Shown here piece by piece: positions 14,884 to 21,617 of a stretch of DNA of 21,617 bases (position 1 is its first letter; every line of letters starts with the position of its first letter). Both the position numbers and the translations under genes were made by a program. Below the pieces are notes generated by a model that was not told the DNA's origin, ran no database searches, and saw nothing but the letters and a program-made list of their open reading frames with translations. This DNA comes from an uncultured Bacilli bacterium. Lineage in GTDB: Bacteria; Bacillota_I; Bacilli_A; RF39; UBA660. Location: positions 1 through 21,617 of the forward strand of contig CAKOXW010000008.1 of the NCBI GenBank assembly GCA_934130375.1. Direction: 5' to 3'.

Positions 14884-15227
14884 AATATTTCATCTGCTTT
14901 AGATGCTACTTCATTAAATGTTTTCTCATCATCAATTGATTTAAAAATTTCATTACCATCTTTATCTTTTGTAATTTCTAATATGCATAGCATTGGCTCA
15001 TCATGACTGCAGCAACAATCATCACCACAATCGCAATCATGTTCACAATCACAATCATGTTCACAATCGCAATCATGTTCGCATTCACAATCATCATCAC
15101 AACCACAATCTTTCATTTCCATTAATACTGCATATTTCTTATTTTTGTGGTCAAATTCATTTAATATAAGCATATTATATGATTTACCATCTTCTGATTC
15201 AATTTTTACTAATTTATTATCTTCCAT
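14874..15227 (-). CDS. DUF1292 protein with a Cys/His/Asp-rich tandem-repeat insert
   Basis: 117 residues. The two flanks fit DUF1292: LVKIESEDGKSYNMLILNEF and KKYAVLMEM at the start, and CILEITKDKDGNEIFKSIDD with KTFNEVA at the end. In typical members these halves are joined by a short acidic linker. Here residues 41-76 hold 13 Cys and four His in CxC spacing, including three consecutive CEHDCD hexapeptides coded by an 18-bp DNA repeat, then CCCSH. This suggests metal binding, though no metal or function can be named. A further Cys ends the protein (ILSC). A TTGAAT/TATAGT promoter and GAGGTGA site precede it. Confidence 0.85.
   Translation of the reverse strand: MEDNKLVKIESEDGKSYNMLILNEFDHKNKKYAVLMEMKDCGCDDDCECEHDCDCEHDCDCEHDCDCGDDCCCSHDEPMLCILEITKDKDGNEIFKSIDDEKTFNEVASKADEILSC
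15020..15103 (-). repeat. 18-bp tandem repeat inside the DUF1292 gene
   Basis: Three in-frame copies encode CEHDCD, with related DCxC units on both sides; copies differ at synonymous positions (TGC or TGT), so they have been kept under protein-level selection or are not freshly duplicated. Boundaries are approximate. Confidence 0.75.
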
Positions 15228-15243
15228 AATTCACCTCACAAAC

Positions 15244-15272
15244 ACTATAACATACTTTATAATTTAATTCAA
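15244..15272 (-). promoter_or_regulatory. Promoter for the DUF1292 gene
   Basis: TTGAAT (15267-15272) and TATAGT (15244-15249) with a 17-bp spacer on the minus strand. The -35 overlaps the stop codon of the upstream DUF421 gene. Confidence 0.65.
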
Positions 15273-15898
15273 TTTTTTTTAATTATAAAACATTTATTAT
15301 TTTTATAAAATGCATAGAAAACTTGTTCCAATGAAGTATGCTCGTTTTTAAGTATTTTCATAAGCCACAATTTATCTTTGTTTATATCTACAAGAGTTTG
15401 ATAATTTATTACACCATCAATTATAAGTGGCATAGGATATATATTTTTATCATCTTTTAAGAATATTGATAATTTGCCATTATTTTCTAGTATTGCATAC
15501 TCAACTTCATCCAAAGATTTAATACCTTTATCTCTAACTTGAGTAAGTAAATCTTCTAAATTATATCTTTGTTTTTCCATTTCCTTAAAATTAATATTAC
15601 CATTTTTCATAATCAATGCCGGGCTTGAATCTACAAGGTTTCTTATTTTTATACTTTTTAATGATAAAAAAGATATAATTACTTGTAAAAAAACTATTAT
15701 AAGAGTTGGTATTAAAGTTACTAACAATGGTTCTTTATAATTAGAAATTGCAAGTGTTGCAAATTCAGCAAATAAAACAGAAACAAGTAAATCATTAACA
15801 CCTAATTCTCCTATTTCTCTTTTACCCATTACCTTAAAAAGTACTAAAAAAAGAATATAATAGAAAAAAGTTCTAAAAATTATAATTGATATATTCAT
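15269..15898 (-). CDS. DUF421 (YetF/YrbG-like) membrane protein
   Basis: 209 residues. Three membrane helices (about 4-24, 36-54, 58-80) carry the family's most conserved block, MGKREIGELGVNDLLVSVLF. The cytoplasmic part has SSPALIMKNGNINFKEMEKQ, YNLEDLLTQVRDKGI and LDEVEYAILENNGKLSIF, the standard DUF421 C-terminal domain. Relatives in Bacillus (YetF, YrbG and others) are linked to spore or membrane physiology, but the activity is unknown. GGTGAT precedes ATG 15896-15898. It is divergent from the TIGR04086-type gene. Confidence 0.92.
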   Translation of the reverse strand: MNISIIIFRTFFYYILFLVLFKVMGKREIGELGVNDLLVSVLFAEFATLAISNYKEPLLVTLIPTLIIVFLQVIISFLSLKSIKIRNLVDSSPALIMKNGNINFKEMEKQRYNLEDLLTQVRDKGIKSLDEVEYAILENNGKLSIFLKDDKNIYPMPLIIDGVINYQTLVDINKDKLWLMKILKNEHTSLEQVFYAFYKNNKCFIIKKN

Positions 15899-15911
15899 AT
15901 CATCACCAGTC

Positions 15912-15946
15912 TTGTTATGAACACATTCATAAATTTATATTCATAA
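15912..15946 (+). promoter_or_regulatory. Divergent control region with a 7-4-7 palindrome
   Basis: A perfect palindrome TTATGAA-CACA-TTCATAA (15915-15932) lies between two divergent genes; a further TTCATAA half-site is at 15940-15946. A plus-strand promoter can be drawn as TTGTTA (15912-15917), 18 bp, TATATT (15936-15941), so the palindrome would cover its -35 and spacer. It could be an operator, but in AT-rich DNA chance is possible. Confidence 0.4.
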
Positions 15947-15973
15947 TAATATATTTTATTGAAAGGAAAAAAT

Positions 15974-16327
15974 ATGAACAAATATTTAAAAGCGTTAATT
16001 TATTCTTTTGGTACATTAATTGTACTTACATTTATATTTAATACATTAAATTACATAAACTTGATTACTGGAACTTTGTTTAAAGTAATTAAAGTTATAA
16101 TACCTATTATTTCCTATTTTATAGCAGGATTTATAATGGGGAAAAACTCTTCTAAGAAAGGTTATTTAAATGGATTATCAATTGGTGCGATAATTGTATT
16201 TATTTTCTTAATGATATCATTAATTTTTAAATGTAGTATTGGTATTAAAACGATAATATTTTATTTAATATATTTAATAGCATCCATAGTTGGTAGTATG
16301 ATTGGTATTATGAGCAAAAAAGAATAA
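15974..16327 (+). CDS. TIGR04086-type four-helix membrane protein
   Basis: 117 residues from ATG 15974-15976 after AAAGGA; an upstream TTG in frame is not needed. Four hydrophobic helices lie near 8-28, 38-57, 66-88 and 92-112. The AGFIMGKNSSKKGYLNGLSIGAI block between helices 2 and 3 matches the G-rich loop of the TIGR04086 (YrzE-like) family, whose function is unknown. It is the only plus-strand gene here and is convergent with the phosphohexomutase gene. Confidence 0.82.
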   Translation: MNKYLKALIYSFGTLIVLTFIFNTLNYINLITGTLFKVIKVIIPIISYFIAGFIMGKNSSKKGYLNGLSIGAIIVFIFLMISLIFKCSIGIKTIIFYLIYLIASIVGSMIGIMSKKE

Positions 16328-16350
16328 CTAAAATTCAAGTTATTCTTTTA
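16316..16350. terminator. Bidirectional terminator between convergent genes
   Basis: 12-bp stem AAAAGAATAACT/AGTTATTCTTTT (16318-16329 and 16338-16349) with an 8-nt loop. T-rich tails are present in both directions and the stop codons of both neighbouring genes lie inside the stem. Confidence 0.85.
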
Positions 16351-17704
16351 TAATACTTAAAAATTCTTTCTTTATTTCTTCTAATCTTTCTTTAGTTTTA
16401 GCCTCAAACCTAGTTGTAATATTAGGACCAGTATTTGATGCGCGAACTAGAGCGAAACCATCAGAAAAATATACTTTAATACCATCTATTTCACTAAATT
16501 TATAATTTCTACTTATTGCATAATCCTTAACTTTTTTTACTACTTGCAATTTAGTATCATCTGGGAATGGATATTTGCCTTCACTATCTTCATAATATGT
16601 ATTTATACCACTATACAATTCTTCTAAAGATAAGTTAGTTTTAGACATTATTTCAAGTAATTTTAATCCAGCAAATAAGCCACTAGTAATCGGTGGAAAT
16701 GTATCATTAAAATATATATGACCTGAGTACTCTATTCCAAATGGAATATTATTTTTCATAACAGCATCCATCATGTAAGATGCTCCTGTTCTATTCTCAT
16801 ATGGAGTTCCACCTAACTTTTTTATTTCTTCTGAAACAATAGATGAGCATTTAATATCATAAAGTGCTTTTTTATTATTAGTTTTCTTAAATAAATCTCT
16901 AAGTATAATTACAGCATATTTATCAGATGTCATCATTTTACCATTTGCAAGTACAAAACCTGCTCTATCACCATCTCCATCAAAACCAATTCCAATATCA
17001 GCGCCAAGCTCTTTAACCTTTGCTTCTAAATCCAAAATATTTTCTTCAACAATAGGATCAGGGTGATGATTAGGAAAACTGCCATCAGATTCATCATAAA
17101 GCATTGTAATATCAAGTGGGAACATACTATATAATTCTTTTGTAAATAAAGATGTAGTACCATTTCCACAATCAAGAACTACTTTAATCTTTCTATCTCC
17201 AAAATTTAAATTTTGCTTAAATAAATCATAATATTCATCTTTTATATTGTACCTATATAATGTTCCAGCTCCATTATCAAAAGCATTATTAAGAACAAAA
17301 TCTCTAAATTTATATATTTCCTCACCCTTAGCATTTCCAACCTCGCCAAAAGAAAATTTAAATCCATTATCATCCTTAGGGTTATGACTTGCTGTAACCA
17401 TTATACCAGCAGGTATTTGTTTTTTTATTCTAGCATAATAAAGCATAGGAGTTGTAACTAAACCAAGATCAATTACATCAATACCCGCACCAAGTATTCC
17501 TTCTTCTAAAGCATGATTTAAACTGTTTGAAGACAATCTATTATCATGCCCAACCAAGCACATCTTCTCACCATACTTCTTAATATAAGTTCCATAAGCT
17601 TTACCTATTGTAAACGCTATATCTTCATTTAATTCATTTGGATAAGTTCCTCTTATATCGTACTCTCTAAAAATATTTTTATTTATATTTCTTGTTATAT
17701 TCAT
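16340..17704 (-). CDS. Phosphomannomutase/phosphoglucomutase
   Basis: 454 residues, the usual length for the alpha-D-phosphohexomutase PMM/PGM branch, which interconverts hexose 6- and 1-phosphates to supply sugar nucleotides for surface glycans. Visible features: FREYDIRGTYP near the N-terminus; TAS106HNP with the phosphorylated serine; DGDGD (242-246) binding the metal; EYSGH (325-329) for sugar selectivity; RASNTGP (421-427) for phosphate binding. It has its own upstream region (17705-17798) with a TATACT hexamer but no clear -35. GGTGAT precedes the ATG. Substrate preference between mannose and glucose cannot be told from sequence. Confidence 0.94.
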   Translation of the reverse strand: MNITRNINKNIFREYDIRGTYPNELNEDIAFTIGKAYGTYIKKYGEKMCLVGHDNRLSSNSLNHALEEGILGAGIDVIDLGLVTTPMLYYARIKKQIPAGIMVTASHNPKDDNGFKFSFGEVGNAKGEEIYKFRDFVLNNAFDNGAGTLYRYNIKDEYYDLFKQNLNFGDRKIKVVLDCGNGTTSLFTKELYSMFPLDITMLYDESDGSFPNHHPDPIVEENILDLEAKVKELGADIGIGFDGDGDRAGFVLANGKMMTSDKYAVIILRDLFKKTNNKKALYDIKCSSIVSEEIKKLGGTPYENRTGASYMMDAVMKNNIPFGIEYSGHIYFNDTFPPITSGLFAGLKLLEIMSKTNLSLEELYSGINTYYEDSEGKYPFPDDTKLQVVKKVKDYAISRNYKFSEIDGIKVYFSDGFALVRASNTGPNITTRFEAKTKERLEEIKKEFLSIIKE

Positions 17705-17779
17705 AATATCACCACTTTAAGTATACAGTATTATTTAAATAAAATGTATATATACGACAAATATTTACATTATTTTTAC

Positions 17780-17811
17780 GACAAAACAAAAAGCACAATT
17801 ACTTGTACTTT
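17780..17811 (-). terminator. Intrinsic terminator of the HD-valS operon
   Basis: 9-bp stem AAAGTACAA/TTGTGCTTT with one G-U pair (17803-17811 and 17790-17798), a GTAA loop that contains the valS stop codon, then TTTTGTTTTG on the minus strand. Confidence 0.8.
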
Positions 17812-20330
17812 TCTTCTAATTCTTTTAATTTATTCTTTTCAATTTCTAATTTATCTCTTTCTATAGCGACCAAATTCTCAGGTGCCTTATTAACATATCC
17901 AGGATTAGAAAGTAGTTTTTCTCTTCTTTCTATATTTGATCTTAAAGTATCCATTTCCTTCTTAATAAGTTCAAGGTTCTCTTCTTTTTGATAGAATATA
18001 GACATAGAATAATTATATTCATTAACATCATATGAATTAATATTCTCTTTTTCATTAATTAATCTATCTTGTAATCTAAGTACCTTTATTATTAAATCAT
18101 AATCAGACGAATTATTAATCATTACTGGTGCGGTTTTAGGTATTGTATTTTCTGTACATATATTTCTAAATTTACGTATAAATGAAATTGATTTTTCGGT
18201 TAATTCATATTCTTTTTCAAATATATATTTTTCTTCATAAACAGGATATGAACTAATCATAATAGATTCATTTTCTTTAACAGGAAGCATACTATATATT
18301 TCTTCTGTTACAAAAGGCATGAAAGGATGGAGCATCTTTAAAATACCTGTTAATACAAATAATAATGTTGATTTAGTTGAATTTTTATCTAAATTAAATT
18401 TAGCAAACTCTATATAATTACTACAAAAATCATCATAAATAAAATTGTATGTTTCTAATCCAAATAAGTTAAATTCATACCTATCCATATGACTTATAGA
18501 TGACTTAACAATGTTTTCATATTTTGTTAATATCCACTTATCTTCATTAGATAAATTATCTAATTTTATTTCTTTTAAATCTTCAATATTACTAAGTACG
18601 AAACGAGAAGCATTCCATATTTTATTTATATAGTTCCATGTTGCTGACATTTTTGTTTCATCAAATCTTAAGTCTGTTCCAAGAGCACAATCAGTATTTA
18701 AATAATATCTTAATGCATCACATCCATATTTTTCTGTCATATCAAATGGATCAATACCATTTCCTAAAGACTTAGACATTTTTCTTCCATCTTTATCTCT
18801 AATAAGTCCATGAATTACACAATCTTTAAATGGTCTTACTCCGTTTAATTCTAAAGACTGAAACATCATACGAGAAACCCAGAAGAAAATAATATCGTAA
18901 CCAGTTACTAAGCAATTTGTAGGAAAATATCTCTTTAAATCTTCAGTTTCTTCAGGCCAACCTAATGTTGAGAAAGGCCATAATGCTGATGAGAACCAAG
19001 TATCAAGTACATCTTCATCTTGAACCCATCCACTTTCTTTTGGTGCATCATATCCAACATATACCATATCATCTTTATACCACGCAGGAATTCTATGTCC
19101 CCACCATAATTGACGAGATATACACCAATCATGACAGTCTTCCATCCAAGCATTTAAAGTATTTTCAAATTTACCAGGTATAAAATGAACCTTAGTTTCA
19201 TCATTTTTTTGATTTTTAAGTAAGTTAGCAGATAAAGTTTTCATATTAACAAACCATTGTTTTTTTATCATTGGTTCAACCATAACTCCGGTTCTTTCTG
19301 AATGACCTACTTCGTGTTTTAAAGGCTCAATACCAATTAATAAACCTGCTTCTTTTAAATCTTCTATTAAAACTTTACGACATTCTTCCCTAGTCATACC
19401 TTGATATTTTAAAGGACAAACTTCATTCATAGTAGCATCATCATTCATAATGCATATTCTCTCTAAATTATGTCTATTACCTACTTCAAAGTCATTAGGA
19501 TCATGTGCAGGAGTTATTTTAACAACACCAGTACCTTTTTCCATATCAGCATGCTCATCAGTTATTACTGGAATAACTTTATTCATAAATGGTAAAACAA
19601 CATTTTTACCAACAAATTTTTTATATCTTTCATCATTTTCATTAACCGCAACAGCAGTATCACCAAATAATGTTTCAGGACGAGTTGTTGCTACATCTAA
19701 GTATTCTTCACTATTTTCTAATTTATATTTTATATGATAGAAAGCACCTTCTATTTCTTTATAAACTACTTCCTCATTAGAAAGCGCAGTTCTAGCAGCT
19801 GGGTCCCAGTTAATAATTTTTTCACCACGATATATTAACCCTTTATTATAATAATCAACAAAAACCTTAGTAACTGCTTTATTTAAGCCTTCATCCAAAG
19901 TAAATCTTTCTCTTGTGTAATCAACTGATACTCCCATTACACCCCATTGATTTCTTATATTTTCTCCATATTCTTTTGTCCAGTCCCAACAAGCATCTAA
20001 GAACTTTTCTCTACCATATTCATATTTATTAATACCTTTATCTTTTAATCTCTTAACAACTTTTGCCTCAGTTGCAATAGCAGCATGATCCATACCTGGT
20101 AACCATAATGTATCAAATCCTTGCATCCTTTTATATCTTATAATCGCGTCTTGTATCGCAACATCATAAGCATGACCTAAATGCAAATTACCTGTTACAT
20201 TTGGAGGTGGAATAACTATACAATAAGGATCTGCACCCTTATTCTTACCAGCAGTAAAATATCCCCTATTCTTCCAAATTTCATATTTTCCTTCTTCTAC
20301 TAATTTATGATTATATTTACTATCTAACAT
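17799..20330 (-). CDS. valS: Valyl-tRNA synthetase
   Basis: 843 residues, slightly shorter than the 880 of Bacillus. Class I enzyme charging tRNA-Val. The ATP motif is PPPNVTGNLHLGHA (HLGH 50-53) and the second signature is KMSKS at 517-521. The CP1 editing domain lies between (about 185-345: ATTRPETLFGDTAVAV, GTGVVKITPAHDPND). The anticodon-binding domain follows near 600-730, and the C-terminal 60 residues form the coiled coil typical of ValRS. It overlaps the HD-domain gene by 11 bases and has AGGAAG before its ATG, so it is co-transcribed from the valine T-box leader. Confidence 0.98.
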   Translation of the reverse strand: MLDSKYNHKLVEEGKYEIWKNRGYFTAGKNKGADPYCIVIPPPNVTGNLHLGHAYDVAIQDAIIRYKRMQGFDTLWLPGMDHAAIATEAKVVKRLKDKGINKYEYGREKFLDACWDWTKEYGENIRNQWGVMGVSVDYTRERFTLDEGLNKAVTKVFVDYYNKGLIYRGEKIINWDPAARTALSNEEVVYKEIEGAFYHIKYKLENSEEYLDVATTRPETLFGDTAVAVNENDERYKKFVGKNVVLPFMNKVIPVITDEHADMEKGTGVVKITPAHDPNDFEVGNRHNLERICIMNDDATMNEVCPLKYQGMTREECRKVLIEDLKEAGLLIGIEPLKHEVGHSERTGVMVEPMIKKQWFVNMKTLSANLLKNQKNDETKVHFIPGKFENTLNAWMEDCHDWCISRQLWWGHRIPAWYKDDMVYVGYDAPKESGWVQDEDVLDTWFSSALWPFSTLGWPEETEDLKRYFPTNCLVTGYDIIFFWVSRMMFQSLELNGVRPFKDCVIHGLIRDKDGRKMSKSLGNGIDPFDMTEKYGCDALRYYLNTDCALGTDLRFDETKMSATWNYINKIWNASRFVLSNIEDLKEIKLDNLSNEDKWILTKYENIVKSSISHMDRYEFNLFGLETYNFIYDDFCSNYIEFAKFNLDKNSTKSTLLFVLTGILKMLHPFMPFVTEEIYSMLPVKENESIMISSYPVYEEKYIFEKEYELTEKSISFIRKFRNICTENTIPKTAPVMINNSSDYDLIIKVLRLQDRLINEKENINSYDVNEYNYSMSIFYQKEENLELIKKEMDTLRSNIERREKLLSNPGYVNKAPENLVAIERDKLEIEKNKLKELEEKYK

Positions 20331-21066
20331 ATTTACACTTCCTTTTTATATATTCATTTAATTCATCCACATAATCACTAAAAATTTCTTTATGTTCTAT
20401 CATTTCATACATTTTATCAATATAACCTTGTTGTTCATATTTCCTATATGAGTAATCAAAGTTTAAATCAAATGGAAATGCGAGCATAGTCATAAGTGAG
20501 TCATTATGTGTTTTTTTATTCTTAGCATTAATACTCTTTTCATTTTTAAAATCCCAAATGACACCTTCACTTATTTGTGATGCATCACTTTTAAAGTTGA
20601 TTGCTCCGATATTAACTACATTATTAATAATATCAAGTTTATCAGCATCTCTTATGATTTTAGAATGAAGCAATTCTAATTCATTGCACTTTCCAATTTC
20701 ATATTTATTATGATATTCAATTGCTTTTTTTATAATTTCATCATATCTATTATCACTTATAAACTCTCTAATAAGTCCATCTTCAAATAATATTTTGACA
20801 CCCAAATCAGCATGATCAACAGTTTTTGAATCATTAAAACTTTGATATATCCTTGCTTGTTCAAATCTACCAATATCATGAAGCATTGCAATTAGTACTG
20901 CAAGATAAGTATTTTCTAAATCCAAGTTTATACTTTTTGCAATATTTAAGCTTTCTTTACAGACTCGATATGTATGACTATACTTTAAACTAATTAAAGG
21001 ATCATTCATATCATAGTTAGAAACATACTTATCAAAAGCCTTTTTAGCACTTTCTAAATTTATCAT
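20320..21066 (-). CDS. HD-domain phosphohydrolase-like protein
   Basis: 248 residues. Metal-binding residues of the HD superfamily are visible: H31 (KYSHTYRV), H63-D64 (MLHDIGRFEQ), H85 (VDHADLG), H119 (EYHNKYEI) and D140/D142 (IIRDADKLDI). These match HD proteins that hydrolyse phosphomonoesters or phosphodiesters, often of nucleotides; the substrate cannot be deduced. It is the first gene after the valine T-box and overlaps valS by 11 bases, so its expression should follow valine starvation. GAGGTGATGAT precedes the ATG. Confidence 0.88.
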   Translation of the reverse strand: MINLESAKKAFDKYVSNYDMNDPLISLKYSHTYRVCKESLNIAKSINLDLENTYLAVLIAMLHDIGRFEQARIYQSFNDSKTVDHADLGVKILFEDGLIREFISDNRYDEIIKKAIEYHNKYEIGKCNELELLHSKIIRDADKLDIINNVVNIGAINFKSDASQISEGVIWDFKNEKSINAKNKKTHNDSLMTMLAFPFDLNFDYSYRKYEQQGYIDKMYEMIEHKEIFSDYVDELNEYIKRKCKYVR

Positions 21067-21080
21067 ATCATCACCTCAAA

Positions 21081-21142
21081 AATAAAAGAATCTACAATCT
21101 AAGGGTTCTAAAAGAACGGTACCACCTTAGTTCATAGATTCT
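21081..21142 (-). terminator. T-box-controlled terminator upstream of the HD gene
   Basis: Arms AGAATCTA/TAGATTCT (21135-21142 and 21087-21094), CTAAGG/CCTTAG (21125-21130 and 21099-21104) and GTTCT/AGAAC near the loop, followed by TTTTATTTTT. The 5' strand includes the T-box core. Confidence 0.88.
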
Positions 21143-21298
21143 ATGCACTCAAAATCTCTTAACGCGAGTATACGTCACTACTTACTTAATTTCAGTAATG
21201 ATGCTAGCAAGCTACATTTTATTATCAAACTTATTAGTTTTCACCAACCACTAACTCTCTTTAAAGTATCCAATAAAACCTCTTGTTCATCGCAATAT
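21087..21298 (-). promoter_or_regulatory. Valine T-box leader of the HD-valS operon
   Basis: A full-size T-box. From 5' to 3' on the minus strand: GCGATGAACAAGAGG opens Stem I; AGAGAG; a distal hairpin TTAGT-GGTTGGTGAAA-ACTAA; the returning strand AATAAAA pairs with TTTTATT; then TGTAG in the specifier loop, closed by CAAG/CTTG. GTA at 21213-21215 is a valine codon in the right place. The T-box core AAGGTGGTACCG lies near 21117-21128. Uncharged tRNA-Val would stabilise the antiterminator and allow transcription of the HD gene and valS. Confidence 0.92.
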
Positions 21299-21304
21299 AA
21301 ATGT

Positions 21305-21332
21305 ATTATATCACAATTTTTCAATTTGTAAA
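21305..21332 (-). promoter_or_regulatory. Promoter for the valine T-box operon
   Basis: TTTACA (21327-21332), a 16-bp spacer and TATAAT (21305-21310), with a TG one base before the -10 (extended -10). It sits three bases past the stop codon of the gene to the right. Confidence 0.8.
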
Positions 21333-21335
21333 GAT

Positions 21336-21617
21336 TTAAGAGACAAGTGTTATTTTAGCATATCCATTTCCGATTTTAGCCGTATCAGCAGTTGGGGTTT
21401 CAGATACAACAGTAACAGAATTAGTTAATGTTTCAGCAGTAGTTGATGTTTTGCAACTTGTTCCATAGCATATCATATGTTTTGTTACTCCGTTACCTGA
21501 TATTAGTAAACTATTTCCTATATATCCAGAACCTCCTCCGGCTCCTCTATATTTGTTTGATGATGTTCCTCCATATAGGCCTCCACCACCTCCTGGTCCG
21601 CCTGTTGCATTCGCTCC
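21336..21617 (-). CDS. C-terminus of a glycine-rich surface protein (5' end missing)
   Basis: The last 94 codons of a gene entering from the right edge; stop TAA at 21336-21338. It starts in a glycine-rich stretch (GGPGGGGGLYGG, GAGGGSGYIGN) and ends with a beta-type tail, VVSETPTADTAKIGNGYAKI then TLVS. This glycine-rich plus GNGYAKI ending is common in large prepilin-leader glycine-rich proteins of uncultured Firmicutes and fits as a homologue of the protein at 1-1448, whose glycine-rich domain is cut before its end. Two Cys lie close together (MICYGTSCK). The leader is not in the window. Confidence 0.75.
   Translation of the reverse strand, partial: GANATGGPGGGGGLYGGTSSNKYRGAGGGSGYIGNSLLISGNGVTKHMICYGTSCKTSTTAETLTNSVTVVSETPTADTAKIGNGYAKITLVS

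Noticed and set aside
15020..15103. Short regular DNA repeats that could suggest a CRISPR array.
   Set aside because: The repeats are 18 bp, contiguous without spacers and in frame, coding CEHDCD units of the DUF1292 protein.
17753..17785. Two copies of TACGACAAA, 24 bases apart, upstream of the phosphohexomutase gene.
   Set aside because: Only two 9-bp copies in AT-rich DNA next to the valS terminator; too little to call a regulator site.
1..21617. Possible use of TGA as tryptophan (Mollicutes code).
   Set aside because: Tryptophan is coded by TGG throughout and TGA ends several genes (cdd, the DUF4176 gene, the DUF421 gene).

Overview
This is a strongly AT-rich window of ordinary bacterial chromosome, almost entirely coded on the minus strand. 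Gene order, T-box leaders, strong Shine-Dalgarno sites, and the YqfC/YqfD, YqzL and VanZ-type proteins place it in the Bacillota. The low GC, single-chain glycyl-tRNA synthetase and large glycine-rich prepilin-like proteins suggest an uncultured, gut-type lineage with a compact genome (RF39/RFN20-like Bacilli or CAG-type Clostridia; inference only). TGA is used as a stop (cdd, the DUF4176 gene, the DUF421 gene), so the standard bacterial code applies rather than the Mollicutes code.

Layout from left to right (nearly all genes read leftwards). 1-1448: 5' part of a surface protein with a type IV prepilin leader, four InlB-type repeats and a glycine-rich domain, cut by the window edge. 1497-8028: a housekeeping cluster transcribed yqfC, yqfD, vanZ-like, ybeY, dgkA, cdd, era, yqzL, recO, then glyQS with its own promoter and an unusually short glycine T-box. 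This is the Bacillus yqfC-era-recO-gly cluster with phoH and yqfF missing and a VanZ-family gene in their place. 8076-8732: rpsU-yqeY with its own promoter and terminator. 8858-14708: a compact type VII secretion module (essC, esaB-like, two WXG100-type genes, a DUF4176 gene). 14755-14883: a small palindromic element flanked by 14-bp direct repeats. 14874-15898: a DUF1292 protein carrying a Cys/His/Asp repeat insert, and a DUF421 membrane protein. 15974-16327: the only plus-strand gene, a TIGR04086-type membrane protein, convergent with a phosphohexomutase (16340-17704) across a shared bidirectional terminator. 17799-21332: a canonical valine T-box driving an HD-domain gene plus valS. 21336-21617: the 3' end of another glycine-rich protein.

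The most interesting items are the short glycine T-box with no recognisable distal Stem I, the T7SS module without EssA/EssB/EsaA and with one WXG-less partner, the Cys-rich insert in DUF1292, the direct-repeat-flanked palindromic element, and a 12-bp hairpin that covers the ribosome binding site of a tiny yqzL. Many terminators have the stop codon of the preceding gene inside the hairpin, a sign of tight packing. I saw no tRNA, rRNA, CRISPR array, transposase or phage gene. No stretch over 300 bases lacks a gene; the longest, 21067-21335, holds the valine T-box.
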